A stretch of DNA of 64,000 bases from Limnohabitans sp. Hippo3 (GTDB lineage: Bacteria; Pseudomonadota; Gammaproteobacteria; Burkholderiales; Burkholderiaceae_C). Under the pieces are notes generated by a model. The model made no database searches, was not told where the DNA came from, and saw only the letters and a program-made list of their open reading frames with translations. The stretch covers positions 372,001-436,000 of the forward strand of contig NZ_NESF01000001.1 of assembly GCF_003063665.1 (NCBI RefSeq). Direction: 5' to 3'. How positions within the stretch are numbered: the first letter of the stretch is position 1; the number at the start of each line of letters is the position of its first letter. Below are positions 1 through 13,694 of this stretch, piece after piece. The translations under genes and the position numbers were made by a program.

Positions 1-189
1 GGACATGATGGCCAAGGGTTTATCAAAGACGCGCGACAAGATGTCGCCAGGGCGCATGCCGCCACGGGCCAAGCACAGGATGTTGTCAAATTGCCAGCCA
101 GATTGGTGGATCTTGATGACGAGTTTTTCGATGAGGTTGTGGTACTCGTCGTAACTCACGTACAGGTGCTTGCCGTCTTCGGTCAACAT
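1..189 (-). CDS. Phosphoribosyltransferase, N-terminal part (cut by window edge)
   Basis: The first 63 codons of a gene that runs off the left edge, starting at an ATG at 189. The visible protein begins MLTEDGKHLYVSYDEYHNLI and continues with a segment reading LARGGMRPGDILS, which fits the first strand and turn of the type I phosphoribosyltransferase fold seen in xanthine/guanine-type enzymes. The PRPP-binding loop lies outside the window, so the substrate cannot be named. It follows purA by 52 bp on the same strand, so a role in purine salvage is plausible but inferred from position. Confidence 0.7.
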   Translation of the reverse strand, partial: MLTEDGKHLYVSYDEYHNLIEKLVIKIHQSGWQFDNILCLARGGMRPGDILSRVFDKPLAIMS

Positions 190-241
190 GGGGTGAACTC
201 CAGTGAAAAATCAGTGTGGGTGAAAAAGTCGTCGAAGGGAA

Positions 242-2748
<2,507 letters not shown>

Positions 2749-2814
2749 GGGGATGGAGGGGGACGGTTAAAAAAGAGATTTTACCGGCTTGAAAGCCCGT
2801 TTCCGGGGTTGCGC

Positions 2815-3000
2815 TCAGGAAACAAACCAGAACAGCAACAAGCCAGCGATGACCATGGCCATCCCGAAGAAGCGGATTTGCCCGTCTTCGAGCTGCAGCA
2901 GCTGCTCAAACAGGCGTCGCCACTTCCATGGCGACACCATGGGCATCAAGCCCTCCAGGATGAGCATCAGGCCCAATGCCAGCAGGAAGGCGTCGAGCAA
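2815..3000 (-). CDS. DUF2065 (YjeT-like) small membrane protein
   Basis: A 61-residue protein with two hydrophobic segments, about residues 3-20 (LDAFLLALGLMLILEGLMP) and 43-60 (FFGMAMVIAGLLLFWFVS), joined by a short basic and acidic hydrophilic loop containing SPWKWRRLFEQL. Length and pattern match the DUF2065 family, which usually sits just downstream of hflC, as here (3-bp gap). Its function is unknown; it is an inner-membrane protein likely co-transcribed with hflKC. Confidence 0.9.
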   Translation of the reverse strand: MLDAFLLALGLMLILEGLMPMVSPWKWRRLFEQLLQLEDGQIRFFGMAMVIAGLLLFWFVS

Positions 3001-3003
3001 GAT

Positions 3004-3903
3004 TTACTTCCGGGCAGGCGTAATGCCCGGTGTGCCGCGCATGCCCTTGAAGAATTCGGAGCTGCCCGGGTCGAGCACCATCACGTCGCTCTTGCTGGCG
3101 AAGCTGGATTTGTAAGCCTCCAGACTGCGGTAAAACTGCGCAAACTGGGGGTCACGGCCAAAGGATTCGGCATACAAGCGCGCTGCCTGCGCATCGCCCT
3201 GCCCTTTGATCTTCTGCGCATCGCGGTAAGCGTTGGCAATGGTCACTTCGCGTTGGCGGTCGGCATCGGCGCGGATTTTTTCACCCTCGGCCGCACCGGT
3301 CGAGCGCAGTTCGTTGGCCACGCGCTTGCGCTCGGCTTCCATGCGTCGGTAGACCGACTCGGTGATGGTGTCCACATAGTCTGCGCGGGTGATCCGCACA
3401 TCCACCACATCGACGCCCCAGGGCTTGGCGCCCTTGACCACCAGCAGCACGGCGGCTTTCACATCGTCCATCAGCTCTTCCCGCTTGAGGGACAGCAACT
3501 CCTTGACCGTGCGCTTGTTGATTTCTTCCTGGAAAGCGTTGCGCACCACGCGGTTGAGCTGGTTGGTGCCGGCCTTCTCGTCCAGGCCCACGTTGCGAAT
3601 GTAGGCCTGCGGGTCGGTAATGCGCCAGCGCACATACCAATCGATCACCACACGCTGCTTTTCAGCCGTGAGCATGGGTTCGTTGTCGGGGCTGTCCAGC
3701 GTGAGCAGACGCTTGTCGATGTAATTGACGTTTTGCAGCGGCGGCGGCAACTTGAAGTGCAAGCCGGGCTCGGTGATGACTTCCTTGATCTGACCCAAGG
3801 CATACACCACGCCGAACTGGCGCTGATCGACCACAAACACGGTAGAGCTGAACAGCACAAAGGCCACCAGCAGCGTCGAAATCCACAATCCAATGCGATT
3901 CAT
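3004..3903 (-). CDS. hflC: HflC, SPFH-domain membrane protein of the HflKC complex
   Basis: A 299-residue protein with one N-terminal transmembrane helix (about residues 5-24, LWISTLLVAFVLFSSTVFVV) and a periplasmic SPFH/band-7 domain, including the segment DQRQFGVVYALGQIKEV, then a charged helical region. With HflK it forms a large inner-membrane cage that associates with and modulates the AAA protease FtsH. It follows hflK by 11 bp. The length is within the family range and nothing is missing. Confidence 0.95.
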   Translation of the reverse strand: MNRIGLWISTLLVAFVLFSSTVFVVDQRQFGVVYALGQIKEVITEPGLHFKLPPPLQNVNYIDKRLLTLDSPDNEPMLTAEKQRVVIDWYVRWRITDPQAYIRNVGLDEKAGTNQLNRVVRNAFQEEINKRTVKELLSLKREELMDDVKAAVLLVVKGAKPWGVDVVDVRITRADYVDTITESVYRRMEAERKRVANELRSTGAAEGEKIRADADRQREVTIANAYRDAQKIKGQGDAQAARLYAESFGRDPQFAQFYRSLEAYKSSFASKSDVMVLDPGSSEFFKGMRGTPGITPARK

Positions 3904-3914
3904 TTTCTTTGTCC

Positions 3915-5252
3915 TTATCGTGGATCGCGGTCACGCGAACGCTGCAGATCACGTGAACGTGTGTCCACAGTACCGTTGTTGGCCGCATTGCCATTGCCAT
4001 TCACTGGCGCAGCGGTGGGAGCGTCCACAGCGGGAGGCGCCGTTGCGGCCACTTGCTGCATGATTTTGTCGAGCGGCAGGTACAAGAGGTTCGAGCCCTG
4101 TTTGCTGTCCACCAGCACCTTGGTCACATTGCTGTAGATCTGCTGCATGGCGTCGGTGTACATGCGGTCACGCATGACTTGGGGCGCTTTCTGGTACTCG
4201 GGCAAGATGGTCTTGAAGCGCTGGGCATCACCTTCGGCTTGCGCCACGATGCGTTCACGGTAAGCGTCAGCCTCTTCCTTCAGGCGCGAAGCGGCACCCA
4301 CAGCCCGGGGCACCACATCGTTGGCATAGGCCTGGGCTTCGTTCTTGGCGCGTTCGCGCTCCTGACCGGCTTTGAGCACATCGTCAAAAGCCGCCTGAAC
4401 CTGCTCGGGAGGTCGCACCCCGCCTTGCTGCAAGTTGATGCCCACCACCTCAATGCCCACCTTGTAGCGGTCCAGAATGGTCTGCATTTTTTCACGGACG
4501 CGGGGGGCGATCTGGTCGCGCTCTTCGGCCAGTGCCGAGTCCATTTTCATTTTGCCCACCACCTCGCGCACCGCCGTTTCGGCAGACTGCACCACGGCCT
4601 CGGTCGGGTTGCGGCTCTCAAACAGGTAAGCACGGGCGTCGTTCAATCGGTACTGCACGGCAAACTTGATCTCAACGATGTTCTCGTCCTCGGTCAGCAT
4701 GGCCGACTCGCGCAGACCCGTGGCCTTGATGATGCTGTCGCGGCCGATGTCCACAGAACGAATTTGGGTCACGAACACCAGCTCATGACGCTGGATGGGG
4801 TAAGGCATGCGCCAGTTGAAACCGGCACCCACCGTCGAGTGGTACTTGCCAAACTGGGTGATCACGGCTTGCTGGCCTTCTTGCACAATGAAGAAGCCTG
4901 TACCCAGCCAAACCAGCAATGCGGCCCCCAGAATCACACCCAAGCCCAGGTTTTTGAAGAAAACCGGGATACCGGGGCCGCCAGAGCCACCGCCCGAGCC
5001 GCCGGGGCCTTGCGGTCTTTGAGGGCCGCCCTTGCCACCAAACAACTGACTGAGCTTGCGGTTGAAATCGCGCCACAGCTCGTCCAGATCGGGTGGACCA
5101 TTGGGTTGTTGCTGCGGGCCACGACCGGGTGGCTGCTGCCAGGCGTCGGGTTTGGGGCCGGGTGGCGGCACATCGCCCGCGGGCTTGTTGCCGGCATCGG
5201 TGCTGGATTTGTCGTCGTCCCGACCCCAGCGTGGGTCATTCAGGTTGAACAT
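3915..5252 (-). CDS. hflK: HflK, SPFH-domain membrane protein of the HflKC complex
   Basis: Partner of HflC in the FtsH-associated inner-membrane complex. With the start at 5252 it is 445 residues: the family N-terminus MFNLNDPRWGRDDD, a long Pro/Gly/Gln-rich cytosolic segment, a transmembrane helix near residues 110-130 (LGVILGAALLVWLGTGFFIV), the SPFH domain (EGQQAVITQFGKY onward), and a C-terminal segment rich in Ala, Asn and Thr. The start is uncertain: GAGG lies almost on top of the ATG at 5252, and an in-frame ATG at 5309 would add 19 residues. I chose 5252 from the family pattern. It lies between hflX and hflC. Confidence 0.93.
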   Translation of the reverse strand: MFNLNDPRWGRDDDKSSTDAGNKPAGDVPPPGPKPDAWQQPPGRGPQQQPNGPPDLDELWRDFNRKLSQLFGGKGGPQRPQGPGGSGGGSGGPGIPVFFKNLGLGVILGAALLVWLGTGFFIVQEGQQAVITQFGKYHSTVGAGFNWRMPYPIQRHELVFVTQIRSVDIGRDSIIKATGLRESAMLTEDENIVEIKFAVQYRLNDARAYLFESRNPTEAVVQSAETAVREVVGKMKMDSALAEERDQIAPRVREKMQTILDRYKVGIEVVGINLQQGGVRPPEQVQAAFDDVLKAGQERERAKNEAQAYANDVVPRAVGAASRLKEEADAYRERIVAQAEGDAQRFKTILPEYQKAPQVMRDRMYTDAMQQIYSNVTKVLVDSKQGSNLLYLPLDKIMQQVAATAPPAVDAPTAAPVNGNGNAANNGTVDTRSRDLQRSRDRDPR

Positions 5253-5365
5253 GCCTCGGATCTTTGCCGGGAGCAAGGACCATCGCAGGGCTGGCAGGTG
5301 AAAATTCATGGTGAAGTGTCTTTGTCAGAATGACGAATCCGCATTGTGCCGAATTCGGAGGGGCT

Positions 5366-6562
5366 TCAAGGCAGATCACCCGGATATTCCCGGGACAAGT
5401 CACGGGGATCTGCGGGCTCAGGAACGGATGCGGGCATGGCAGCCTTCACGATCTCCGACAGGGCCGACCGGAGCACATCCAGCCCCTGACCCGATCGGGC
5501 GCTCAGGAAAACACGGGGCACAGAGACGCCGTCCAGCTCGTACTGGTCCTGCATCTGCAAAGGGTAACGCTCAGGGGTCAATGCATCGAGCTTGTTGAAC
5601 ACCAGCAATTGCTGAACGTTGTCAGCGCCGATTTCGGCCAGCACTTTTTGAACCTCGGCCATCTGTTCCGGGAAATCCGGGTTGGCCGCGTCCACCACAT
5701 GCAGCAGCAAATCGGCCTCGGTCGCCTCTTGCAGTGTGGCCTGGAAAGCCTCGACCAGACCGTGCGGCAAATCACGGATGAACCCCACCGTGTCCGACAA
5801 GGACACCGAGCGCCCCGCTTCGCCCAGATACAGCTGACGCGTGGTGGTGTCCAGGGTGGCAAACAGCTGGTCGGCCGCGTAAGCACGGGCCTTGACCAGG
5901 GCATTGAACAGCGTCGACTTGCCCGCATTGGTGTAGCCCACCAGCGAGATGTTGAAGGTGTCGCGCCGCTCGCGCTGCCTGCGTTGGGTGTTGCGCTGCT
6001 TTTTAACCTTGACCAGGCGCTCTTTGATGCGCTTGATCGAGTCGTTGATCATGCGGCGGTCCAGCTCGATCTGGGTCTCGCCCGGGCCGCCGCGCATGCC
6101 GATGCCGCCGCTTTGGCGCTCCAGGTGTGACCAGCGGCGCACCAGGCGGGTGCTCAGGTACTGCTGGCGGGCCAGCTCGACTTGCAGCTTGCCTTCGTGG
6201 CTGCGCGCACGCTGGCCAAAGATTTCCAGAATCAGCAAGGTGCGGTCGTTCACGGGCAAGCCGATGTGACGCTCCAGATTGCGCTGCTGCGCTGGGCTGA
6301 GGGCCTGGTCGAACAAGACCTCAACCGCCCCGTGCATCAGGGCCAGTTCCTTGATCTCGTCGGCTTTGCCACTGCCCACAAACAGCGCCGGGTCCGGTGC
6401 CTTGCGCTTGCAGGTCAAGCGGGCAACGGGTTTGAGCCCGCCGGATTCGGCCAGAAGACCCAACTCTTGCAGCTCGCCATCGAAATGCGGCAGCCCAAAG
6501 TCAACGCCGACCAATAAGGTCGGCGCGGGTTGGCGTGAAGATGTTTCAGACAATGTCAGCAA
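5366..6562 (-). CDS. hflX: GTPase HflX
   Basis: A ribosome-associated GTPase that splits or rescues stalled 70S ribosomes, notably under heat stress in E. coli. The protein of about 398 residues has the N-terminal HflX domain with the signature GGIGMRGGPGETQIE (about 152-166), a basic coiled linker, and the G domain with the P-loop GYTNAGKST (about 209-217), followed by DTVGFIRDLPH and NKLD. No ATG is available at the N-terminus; TTG codons at 6562 or 6553 are the best candidates, so the first few residues are uncertain. Gene order hfq-hflX-hflK-hflC is as in many proteobacteria. Confidence 0.94.
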   Translation of the reverse strand: MLTLSETSSRQPAPTLLVGVDFGLPHFDGELQELGLLAESGGLKPVARLTCKRKAPDPALFVGSGKADEIKELALMHGAVEVLFDQALSPAQQRNLERHIGLPVNDRTLLILEIFGQRARSHEGKLQVELARQQYLSTRLVRRWSHLERQSGGIGMRGGPGETQIELDRRMINDSIKRIKERLVKVKKQRNTQRRQRERRDTFNISLVGYTNAGKSTLFNALVKARAYAADQLFATLDTTTRQLYLGEAGRSVSLSDTVGFIRDLPHGLVEAFQATLQEATEADLLLHVVDAANPDFPEQMAEVQKVLAEIGADNVQQLLVFNKLDALTPERYPLQMQDQYELDGVSVPRVFLSARSGQGLDVLRSALSEIVKAAMPASVPEPADPRDLSREYPGDLP

Positions 6563-6603
6563 CCTGCAGCGGTGGCTTCAAACCGCTGCCGCACAAAAAC
6601 GCA

Positions 6604-6849
6604 TCAAGCGGTGATTTCACCCGTTTCGGGTGTGCTGAAGGTCACAGAACGACCGGGAACGATGGTCGAGATGGCATGTTTGTAGACCATCTGGGTCACG
6701 GTGTTGCGCAAGAGCACCACATACTGATCGAAAGATTCGATCTGGCCTTGCAGCTTGATGCCGTTGACGAGGTAAATCGAGACCGGCACATGCTCGCGGC
6801 GCAGGGCATTGAGGAAGGGGTCTTGCAGAAGTTGACCTTTGTTGCTCAC
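6604..6849 (-). CDS. hfq: RNA chaperone Hfq
   Basis: Hexameric Sm-like RNA chaperone that matches small RNAs with target mRNAs. The 81-residue protein starts at a GTG (6849) and reads [18 protein letters not shown], with Sm1 ([20 protein letters not shown]) and Sm2 containing the diagnostic YKHAIST. A GGAG sits 6 nt upstream of the GTG. An ATG further upstream (6900) would add 17 residues unlike any Hfq. The C-terminal tail after the Sm core is very short, as in many betaproteobacteria. It lies between der and hflX. Confidence 0.97.
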   Translation of the reverse strand: MSNKGQLLQDPFLNALRREHVPVSIYLVNGIKLQGQIESFDQYVVLLRNTVTQMVYKHAISTIVPGRSVTFSTPETGEITA

Positions 6850-6855
6850 GATATT

Positions 6856-6859
6856 CTCC
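6856..6859 (-). promoter_or_regulatory. Ribosome-binding site of hfq (GTG start)
   Basis: GGAG six bases before the GTG at 6849. It supports the short Hfq over the longer ATG-initiated reading frame. Confidence 0.6.
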
Positions 6860-6937
6860 GTGTTCAGAAGTTTTGAAGCTGCCACCTTACCACAGGGCAA
6901 AGGGCCGACATTCAGGAAAAATGGATTTCCTCAAATA

Positions 6938-8278
6938 TCAACTGGATTCTTTGTCCGCATAGGGATTGGTGGATGTTTTCATTTCAATCCGCAGCGGTGT
7001 TCCCGACAAATTGAAGGCTTTGCGAAAACGCCCTTCCAAAAAGCGCTTGTAGGTGTCGGTGACGTGCTCCAGCGAATTGCCGTGGATCACGATCACGGGC
7101 GGGTTCATGCCGCCTTGGTGGGCATAACGCATTTTGGGGCGGAACATGCCGCCACGCTGCGGGCTTTGGAACTGCACCGCCTCCAGCAGCAAGCGCGTGA
7201 GGATCGGGGTGCTCATCTTGCACATGGCCGATTTGTGGGCTTGCACAATCGAGTTCCAGACCGGGCCCAGGCCCTGACGCTTCTTGGCCGAGATGAAGTG
7301 CATGTTGGCAAAGCTCAAAAAGGGCAAACGTGTCTCGATCGAGCGCTGCACCAATTGGCGCTGGTACTCATCGACCGCGTCCCATTTGTTCACCGCCAGC
7401 ACCATGGCTCGGCCGCTCTCCAGCGCATAACCGGCAATGTGGGCGTCCTGGTCGGTCACACCCTGCTCGGCGTCAAGCAAAAGCAGAACCACATTGGCCG
7501 ACTCGATCGCTTGCAGGGTTTTGACCACCGAGAACTTCTCGATGGCTTCAAACACCTTGCCCTTGCGGCGCAAACCAGCGGTGTCGATCAGCTCGAATTT
7601 CTGGCCCTGGCGCTCAAACGGCACACTGATCGCGTCGCGCGTGGTGCCCGGCATGTCAAAAGCCACCAGGCGCTCTTCACCCAGCCAGGTGTTGATCAGG
7701 GTGGACTTGCCCACGTTCGGGCGACCGGCCACCGCCAGCTTGATGACCGAGGGGTCTTCTTCGGTCTCTTCGGGCTCGTCGGGCAAATGCAGCAAATCGA
7801 AGGCCAGCTCCACCAGCCCCCGGGTGCCCTGTCCGTGCGCAGCCGAAATGGGGATTACTTCGCCCAAACCCAGTTCGTAGAACTCGGTCAGCTGGATGCC
7901 TTCAAGCATGCCTTCGGCCTTGTTGGCCACCAGCAGGCAAGGTTTGCCAATCTTGCGCAGGTATTTGGCAATGTCGTGGTCTTGCGCCGACAGGCCGCCC
8001 CGGGCGTCCACCACAAAAATGACCACATCCGCTTCGGCCACCGCCTGTTGGGTCTGCTTGGCCATCTCTTTGTAGATGCCGCTGCTCGCATCGGGCTCGA
8101 AACCGCCCGTGTCGATGACGATGAATTCCTGACGACCTTGTTTGCCATTGCCGTAATGGCGGTCGCGGGTCAGGCCCGCAAAATCGGCCACGATGGCATC
8201 CCGGCTCTTGGTGAGGCGGTTGAACAGCGTGGATTTGCCCACATTGGGGCGGCCAACGAGGGCCAGTACAGGTTTCAC
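6938..8278 (-). CDS. der: Ribosome biogenesis GTPase Der (EngA)
   Basis: An essential double GTPase needed for 50S subunit maturation. The 446-residue protein has two G domains in tandem, each with GRPNVGKS (about 9-16 and 185-192), a DTGG or DTAG switch, and NKxE/NKWD specificity motifs, followed by a C-terminal KH-like domain with [20 protein letters not shown]. Length and motifs are complete. It lies 19 bp after bamB and 88 bp before hfq. Confidence 0.97.
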   Translation of the reverse strand: MKPVLALVGRPNVGKSTLFNRLTKSRDAIVADFAGLTRDRHYGNGKQGRQEFIVIDTGGFEPDASSGIYKEMAKQTQQAVAEADVVIFVVDARGGLSAQDHDIAKYLRKIGKPCLLVANKAEGMLEGIQLTEFYELGLGEVIPISAAHGQGTRGLVELAFDLLHLPDEPEETEEDPSVIKLAVAGRPNVGKSTLINTWLGEERLVAFDMPGTTRDAISVPFERQGQKFELIDTAGLRRKGKVFEAIEKFSVVKTLQAIESANVVLLLLDAEQGVTDQDAHIAGYALESGRAMVLAVNKWDAVDEYQRQLVQRSIETRLPFLSFANMHFISAKKRQGLGPVWNSIVQAHKSAMCKMSTPILTRLLLEAVQFQSPQRGGMFRPKMRYAHQGGMNPPVIVIHGNSLEHVTDTYKRFLEGRFRKAFNLSGTPLRIEMKTSTNPYADKESS

Positions 8279-8297
8279 TTAAAAATTTTCCGATCCA

Positions 8298-9434
8298 TCA
8301 TTCAGGGCGAAATCCGAAGACACCCCCGGTACGTGTCACCACCACCAAAGTCTGGCCAGCAGCCACGGGCTTGCCGGTGATGGCGCTGCCATCCGTACTC
8401 AAACGCTGCAAAGCCTGTCCGTCCTGGCGCGACAGGAAGTGAACCAAGCCGTTGTCATCACCCATGACCACCGAGCGCCCCAGCACCAAGGGCGCACTCA
8501 GGCCACGAAAACGCAAGGCGTCCTGCGTCCAGGCAGGCTGTCCGCCTTGACGCTGCCAGGCCAGCACCTTGCTGTCCGACTCGACACCAAACACCAGCTT
8601 GTCGTCCCCGTCCAGGCCTTCATGGCCTTGTGCCGGGCGCGTCCACAACGTGGCGCCCCGGCTGCCATCCACACAGGCTACCGACGACTGGAATGCCCGA
8701 ACGCACACGGTTTGGCCCTGCCGACTGGCCCCAGCGACCAGGTCCACCAGGCGTTCCACCTCGTTGGTGCCTCGCGACGAGCCCACCAGCGTTTCCCACA
8801 GGACACCGCCGGTATTGGGATTCAGGGCGGCCAAACGTCCACCCCAACCGGCCAGCAAGGTGTCGCCCAAAGGCATCAACAAGCCGGCTTGTTGCAAGAC
8901 CAAGGGGTCGCCTGTGCGCTGCTGGCTCCAGAGTTTCTGGCCCGAGGCGCCATCGAGCGCAGTGACCGCACGGTCCGCGGTCAAGACAAACACGCGAGCG
9001 CCTGCCACGACGGGCGCGGTGTAAGACAAAGCGGGCAAGCGGTAACGCCAAACGACCTTGCCCGCCTCCATGGCGACCACCTCGTTGTTTCGGGTGATGA
9101 CGGCAAAACGCTGACCGTCACCGCTGACGCCCGCCTGGATGGGGCTGTCGAGCTGGAGCCGCCAAACGTCCTTGCCACTGGCGGCATCGATCAAGGCCAC
9201 CTGCCCTTGGGTGGAAGCCACCGCCACCTGATCGCCATGCACGGAGGCGAACAGAGGCGTCGTCACAGGCCCCACGGTGTTGGACCAGGCTTTTTGCACG
9301 GCCAGTTGGCCGCTGACGGTGGGCAGCGCAGCGGGCTTGGGTTTGTCGGGCGCGCTGGAGCAAGCAGCGATCGAGAGGGCCAAGGCCCCCAGCAGGGTCC
9401 AACGGGTGCAGGTGTGGGAGAAAACAGTCATCAC
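8298..9434 (-). CDS. bamB: Outer-membrane assembly lipoprotein BamB
   Basis: A lipoprotein of the BAM complex, which folds beta-barrel proteins into the outer membrane. The 378-residue protein has a signal peptide with lipobox IAAC (Cys about residue 25) and then repeated blade sequences of a PQQ-like beta-propeller (for example VALIDAASGKDVWRLQ, VTALDGASGQKLWSQQ, LAALNPNTGGVLWETL). The start overlaps the yfgM stop (ATGA), and a second ATG follows immediately. BamD, another BAM lipoprotein, is encoded at 18.6 kb. Confidence 0.95.
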   Translation of the reverse strand: MMTVFSHTCTRWTLLGALALSIAACSSAPDKPKPAALPTVSGQLAVQKAWSNTVGPVTTPLFASVHGDQVAVASTQGQVALIDAASGKDVWRLQLDSPIQAGVSGDGQRFAVITRNNEVVAMEAGKVVWRYRLPALSYTAPVVAGARVFVLTADRAVTALDGASGQKLWSQQRTGDPLVLQQAGLLMPLGDTLLAGWGGRLAALNPNTGGVLWETLVGSSRGTNEVERLVDLVAGASRQGQTVCVRAFQSSVACVDGSRGATLWTRPAQGHEGLDGDDKLVFGVESDSKVLAWQRQGGQPAWTQDALRFRGLSAPLVLGRSVVMGDDNGLVHFLSRQDGQALQRLSTDGSAITGKPVAAGQTLVVVTRTGGVFGFRPE

Positions 9435-10102
9435 TTGGAGGTCTCCGAAACAGCGGCCGCAGCGGGATCGATGCCCAGGGCATTGAGTTTGGCCTGGACC
9501 AAACGGCGGTAATCAGGGGTGTCGGCCAGTTTTTGCCAGGCTTGCTGGTAAGCCGCAATGGCTTCGGCATTCTGACCTTTGGCCTGCAGCACATCGCCGC
9601 GCAAGTCGGCCGCCAGGCCGGACATCTCGGGCGTGAACTCCAAAGTCAGCTGCTTCAAGGCCTCGTCGTAGGCCTTGGCATCGAGCTGCAGCGCTGCCAG
9701 ACGCAAACGGGCAATGTCGCGGTAGGCTTTGTCAGAGGCTCCGTTGGCCACCCAACTCAAAGCTTCTCGTGCGGCTTCCGTCTTGCCTTGGGCATACAAG
9801 GCTTTGGCTGCGAGCAAAGCCGATTGCTGGGCAAACTGGGTGCTGCCGAACTTGTCTTTCATGTCCGCCAAGCTGCGCTCGACCCGGCCGATGTCCGCCG
9901 AAGCCACAGCGCGCTCTACCTCGTCATACAACGCAGCCGCCTTGATGGCCTGGGTCCGCTGCCAGTACTGATAACCGTTCCAGGCGGCGTAACTGCCCAA
10001 AACCGCGATCAGCACCCAGGAAATCAGATTGCCCCAGGTGCGCCAGAAATGCTTGATCTGGTCAAGTTGTTCTTGTTCTTCAAGGTCGAGTGCTTTGGCC
10101 AT
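9431..10102 (-). CDS. yfgM: YfgM-family TPR protein (ancillary SecYEG translocon subunit)
   Basis: A 223-residue protein with a cytosolic N-terminus (DLEEQEQLDQIKHFWRTWGN), one transmembrane helix (about residues 25-42) and a periplasmic domain of TPR-like helices. In E. coli YfgM associates with PpiD and SecYEG and helps pass substrates to periplasmic chaperones. Its position between hisS and bamB is the standard one. The stop overlaps the bamB start by 4 bp. Confidence 0.9.
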   Translation of the reverse strand: MAKALDLEEQEQLDQIKHFWRTWGNLISWVLIAVLGSYAAWNGYQYWQRTQAIKAAALYDEVERAVASADIGRVERSLADMKDKFGSTQFAQQSALLAAKALYAQGKTEAAREALSWVANGASDKAYRDIARLRLAALQLDAKAYDEALKQLTLEFTPEMSGLAADLRGDVLQAKGQNAEAIAAYQQAWQKLADTPDYRRLVQAKLNALGIDPAAAAVSETSK

Positions 10103-10126
10103 GGTGTGTTTACTGCTGTTTGCGCA

Positions 10127-11460
10127 TCAAAGCGAAGATTGTAGGGTGTGGGCCCAGTGGGCCACGTCGCTCAGAGGCTCGGTGCGCTGGGCACCCGCAC
10201 CGTCGCGCAGCGATTTGACCGCCACCAAGCCCTGGGCCAGCTCTTCGGCCCCAAAAACCAAGGCGAAACGCGCACCCGAGGCGTCGGCTTTTTTGAACTG
10301 GGACTTCATGCTGCCCATGCCCTCTCCACTGCCCGCATGCATTTGCGCCGACACACCGCAGCTGCGCAAGGTTTGCAGCACCTGCATGGCCACCGACAAG
10401 GCGGCGGTTTCGGGGATGATGGCGTACACATCGAGGGCCAGATCGGGCAAGGCCTCGTCCTGCTCTTTGATGAGTTCAAGCACCCGCTCGACGCCCAAAG
10501 CCCAGCCGACCGCAGGCGCAGGCTTGCCGCCGACCTGCTCGATCAGGTAGTCATAGCGACCCCCACCACAAATGGTGCCTTGCGAGCCCAGGCTGGTGGT
10601 GATGAACTCAAACACGGTGAGGTTGTAGTAGTCCATGCCCCGCACCAAGCGCGGGTTGATGCTGTAGGCCACGCTGTTGGCATCCAAAATGGCTTTGACC
10701 GCGTTGAAGTGGGCCAAAGAGGCCTCACCCAAAAAGTCGAGCAAACGTGGCGCGGCTTCGACCACACTTTGCATGGCCGGGTTTTTGGTGTCCAAAATGC
10801 GCAGCGGGTTGCTGTGCAGGCGGCGTTTGGCCTCTTCGTCGAGCACATCGCTGTGCGCCTCCAGGTGGGCGATCAGCGCGGCGCGGTGGGCCTGGCGCTC
10901 GGCGGGTTGCCCCAGGCTGTTGAGTTCCAGTCGCACGTCTTTGAGGCCCAGCACCTTCCACAGATCATGGGCCAGCAAAATCAGCTCGGCGTCGACCTCG
11001 GGGCCACCAAAACCCAGCACCTCGGCACCGATCTGGTGAAACTGGCGGTAACGGCCGCGCTGCGGGCGCTCATGGCGGAACATGGGGCCCATGTAATACA
11101 GGCGTTTGCCGCCTTCGTACAGCAGGTTGTGCTCGACCACCGAGCGCACCAGACCGGCCGTGCCCTCGGGACGCAGGGTCAGCTGCTCACCATTCAGGCG
11201 GTCTTCAAAGGAGTACATCTCCTTTTCGACGATGTCGGTCACCTCGCCCAGACCACGAACAAACAGCGCCGTGGGCTCGACAATGGGCAAACGCACATTG
11301 CGGTAAGCGTAACGCGCCATCAAAGCGCGTACCTGGCCCTCCAGCCACTCCCAACGCGCCGAATCGGGCGGCAGGATGTCGTTCATGCCCTTGACGCCCA
11401 CCAGCTTCTGGGCCTTGGCCGTTTTTTCGACTTTGGGGGTGTTTTCTTTCAGCGCTTCGC

Positions 11461-11464
<4 letters not shown>
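10127..11464 (-). CDS. hisS: Histidyl-tRNA synthetase
   Basis: Charges tRNA-His with histidine. The 445-residue class II enzyme shows the N-terminal [16 protein letters not shown], motif 2 region ([25 protein letters not shown]), the HisRS-specific [12 protein letters not shown] and GGGRYDYL segments, and motif 3 with [13 protein letters not shown], followed by the anticodon-binding domain. The N-terminus has a lysine-rich extension of about 20 residues. Its ATG overlaps the ispG stop by 4 bp. Confidence 0.97.
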
Positions 11465-12728
<1,264 letters not shown>

Positions 12729-12732
<4 letters not shown>

Positions 12733-13694
12733 GGTTTCACCTCAAAACGGGCGACATTGACTTTGGTGTGGGGCTTCATGTCCACAGCCTGGCCCTTGAA
12801 GCTGACCTGAATGGCATCGGCCCGGCCGACCACCACCGAAACCGCTTGGGGCGTTTGCAGGCGTTTGGCATCGCCCGCGTTCAGCACGCCGTTCCACAGC
12901 AGCTGGTTTTGGCTGTCACGCACTTCGATCCAGCTGGTGTTGAGGGCGGTGAAGACCAATTCAGGCGCTGGCAGCGCAGCCGCTGCCGTGACCGCCTTGG
13001 CAGGTTCGGGCGCAACACCCGGGGCAACGGACACTGCGGCAGCTACCGGCGTGCCGGGCGTTGCGGGCGTCACGCTGGGCAAGGGCGATGGGCTGCCCTG
13101 CCCCGCCGCTTGCGACGGATCGGTGACGGCCTGCGCGTTGGACGCCATGACCTCGGTGACCGTGGTCGGGGCAGGTGCCCGCGTCTCGGGTGCAGGCTCG
13201 GGCGAAGCCACTGCAGCACTCAGCACCTCAAGCCAGGCCCATTGCGAAGGGTGCGGGACCCAAATCAGGGCGGCGATCAGCACCAACATGCCAGCCGCGG
13301 CCCACCAGGCCTTGGCGGGCACATCCGCCGAAGATCGGCGCACCCGGCCCAAATCAGCGGGCGCAGCGTACGCATGGCGCACGGCACCATGCGGCTCCAG
13401 ATAATTGGCAGACATGGGCATCAACGCCAAAATCGGGGCGGGGTCGATGCGCAATTGACGGCACACGCTGGCCGCCAGCGCCCGGGCAAACACAGGGCTT
13501 TGGTCCGCCGGGTGCTGGTCGGCCTCCAAAGCCTCCAGCTGACGAACCGGCACTTTCAGGTTCACCGACAAAACCGCCAGATGCACCCCGGCCTGCTGGC
13601 GTGCGGCCTTCAACAAGCCACCCGCCGTCGAGGGGGCGCTGGCCGTGGTCTCAGGGGTCGACAAACTGCCGTCCGAATTCGTGTGGTCAGGCAT
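12729..13694 (-). CDS. rodZ: RodZ-like cell-shape protein (HTH plus DUF4115)
   Basis: RodZ links the MreB cytoskeleton to the elongation machinery. The 321-residue protein has a cytosolic helix-turn-helix domain (about residues 25-95, containing [20 protein letters not shown]), a single transmembrane helix near residue 150-166 ([15 protein letters not shown]), a Pro/Ala/Thr-rich periplasmic linker, and a C-terminal DUF4115 domain ([20 protein letters not shown]). The frame allows GTG at 13697, but ATG at 13694 follows directly and is preferred. It overlaps rlmN by 8 bp. Confidence 0.9.
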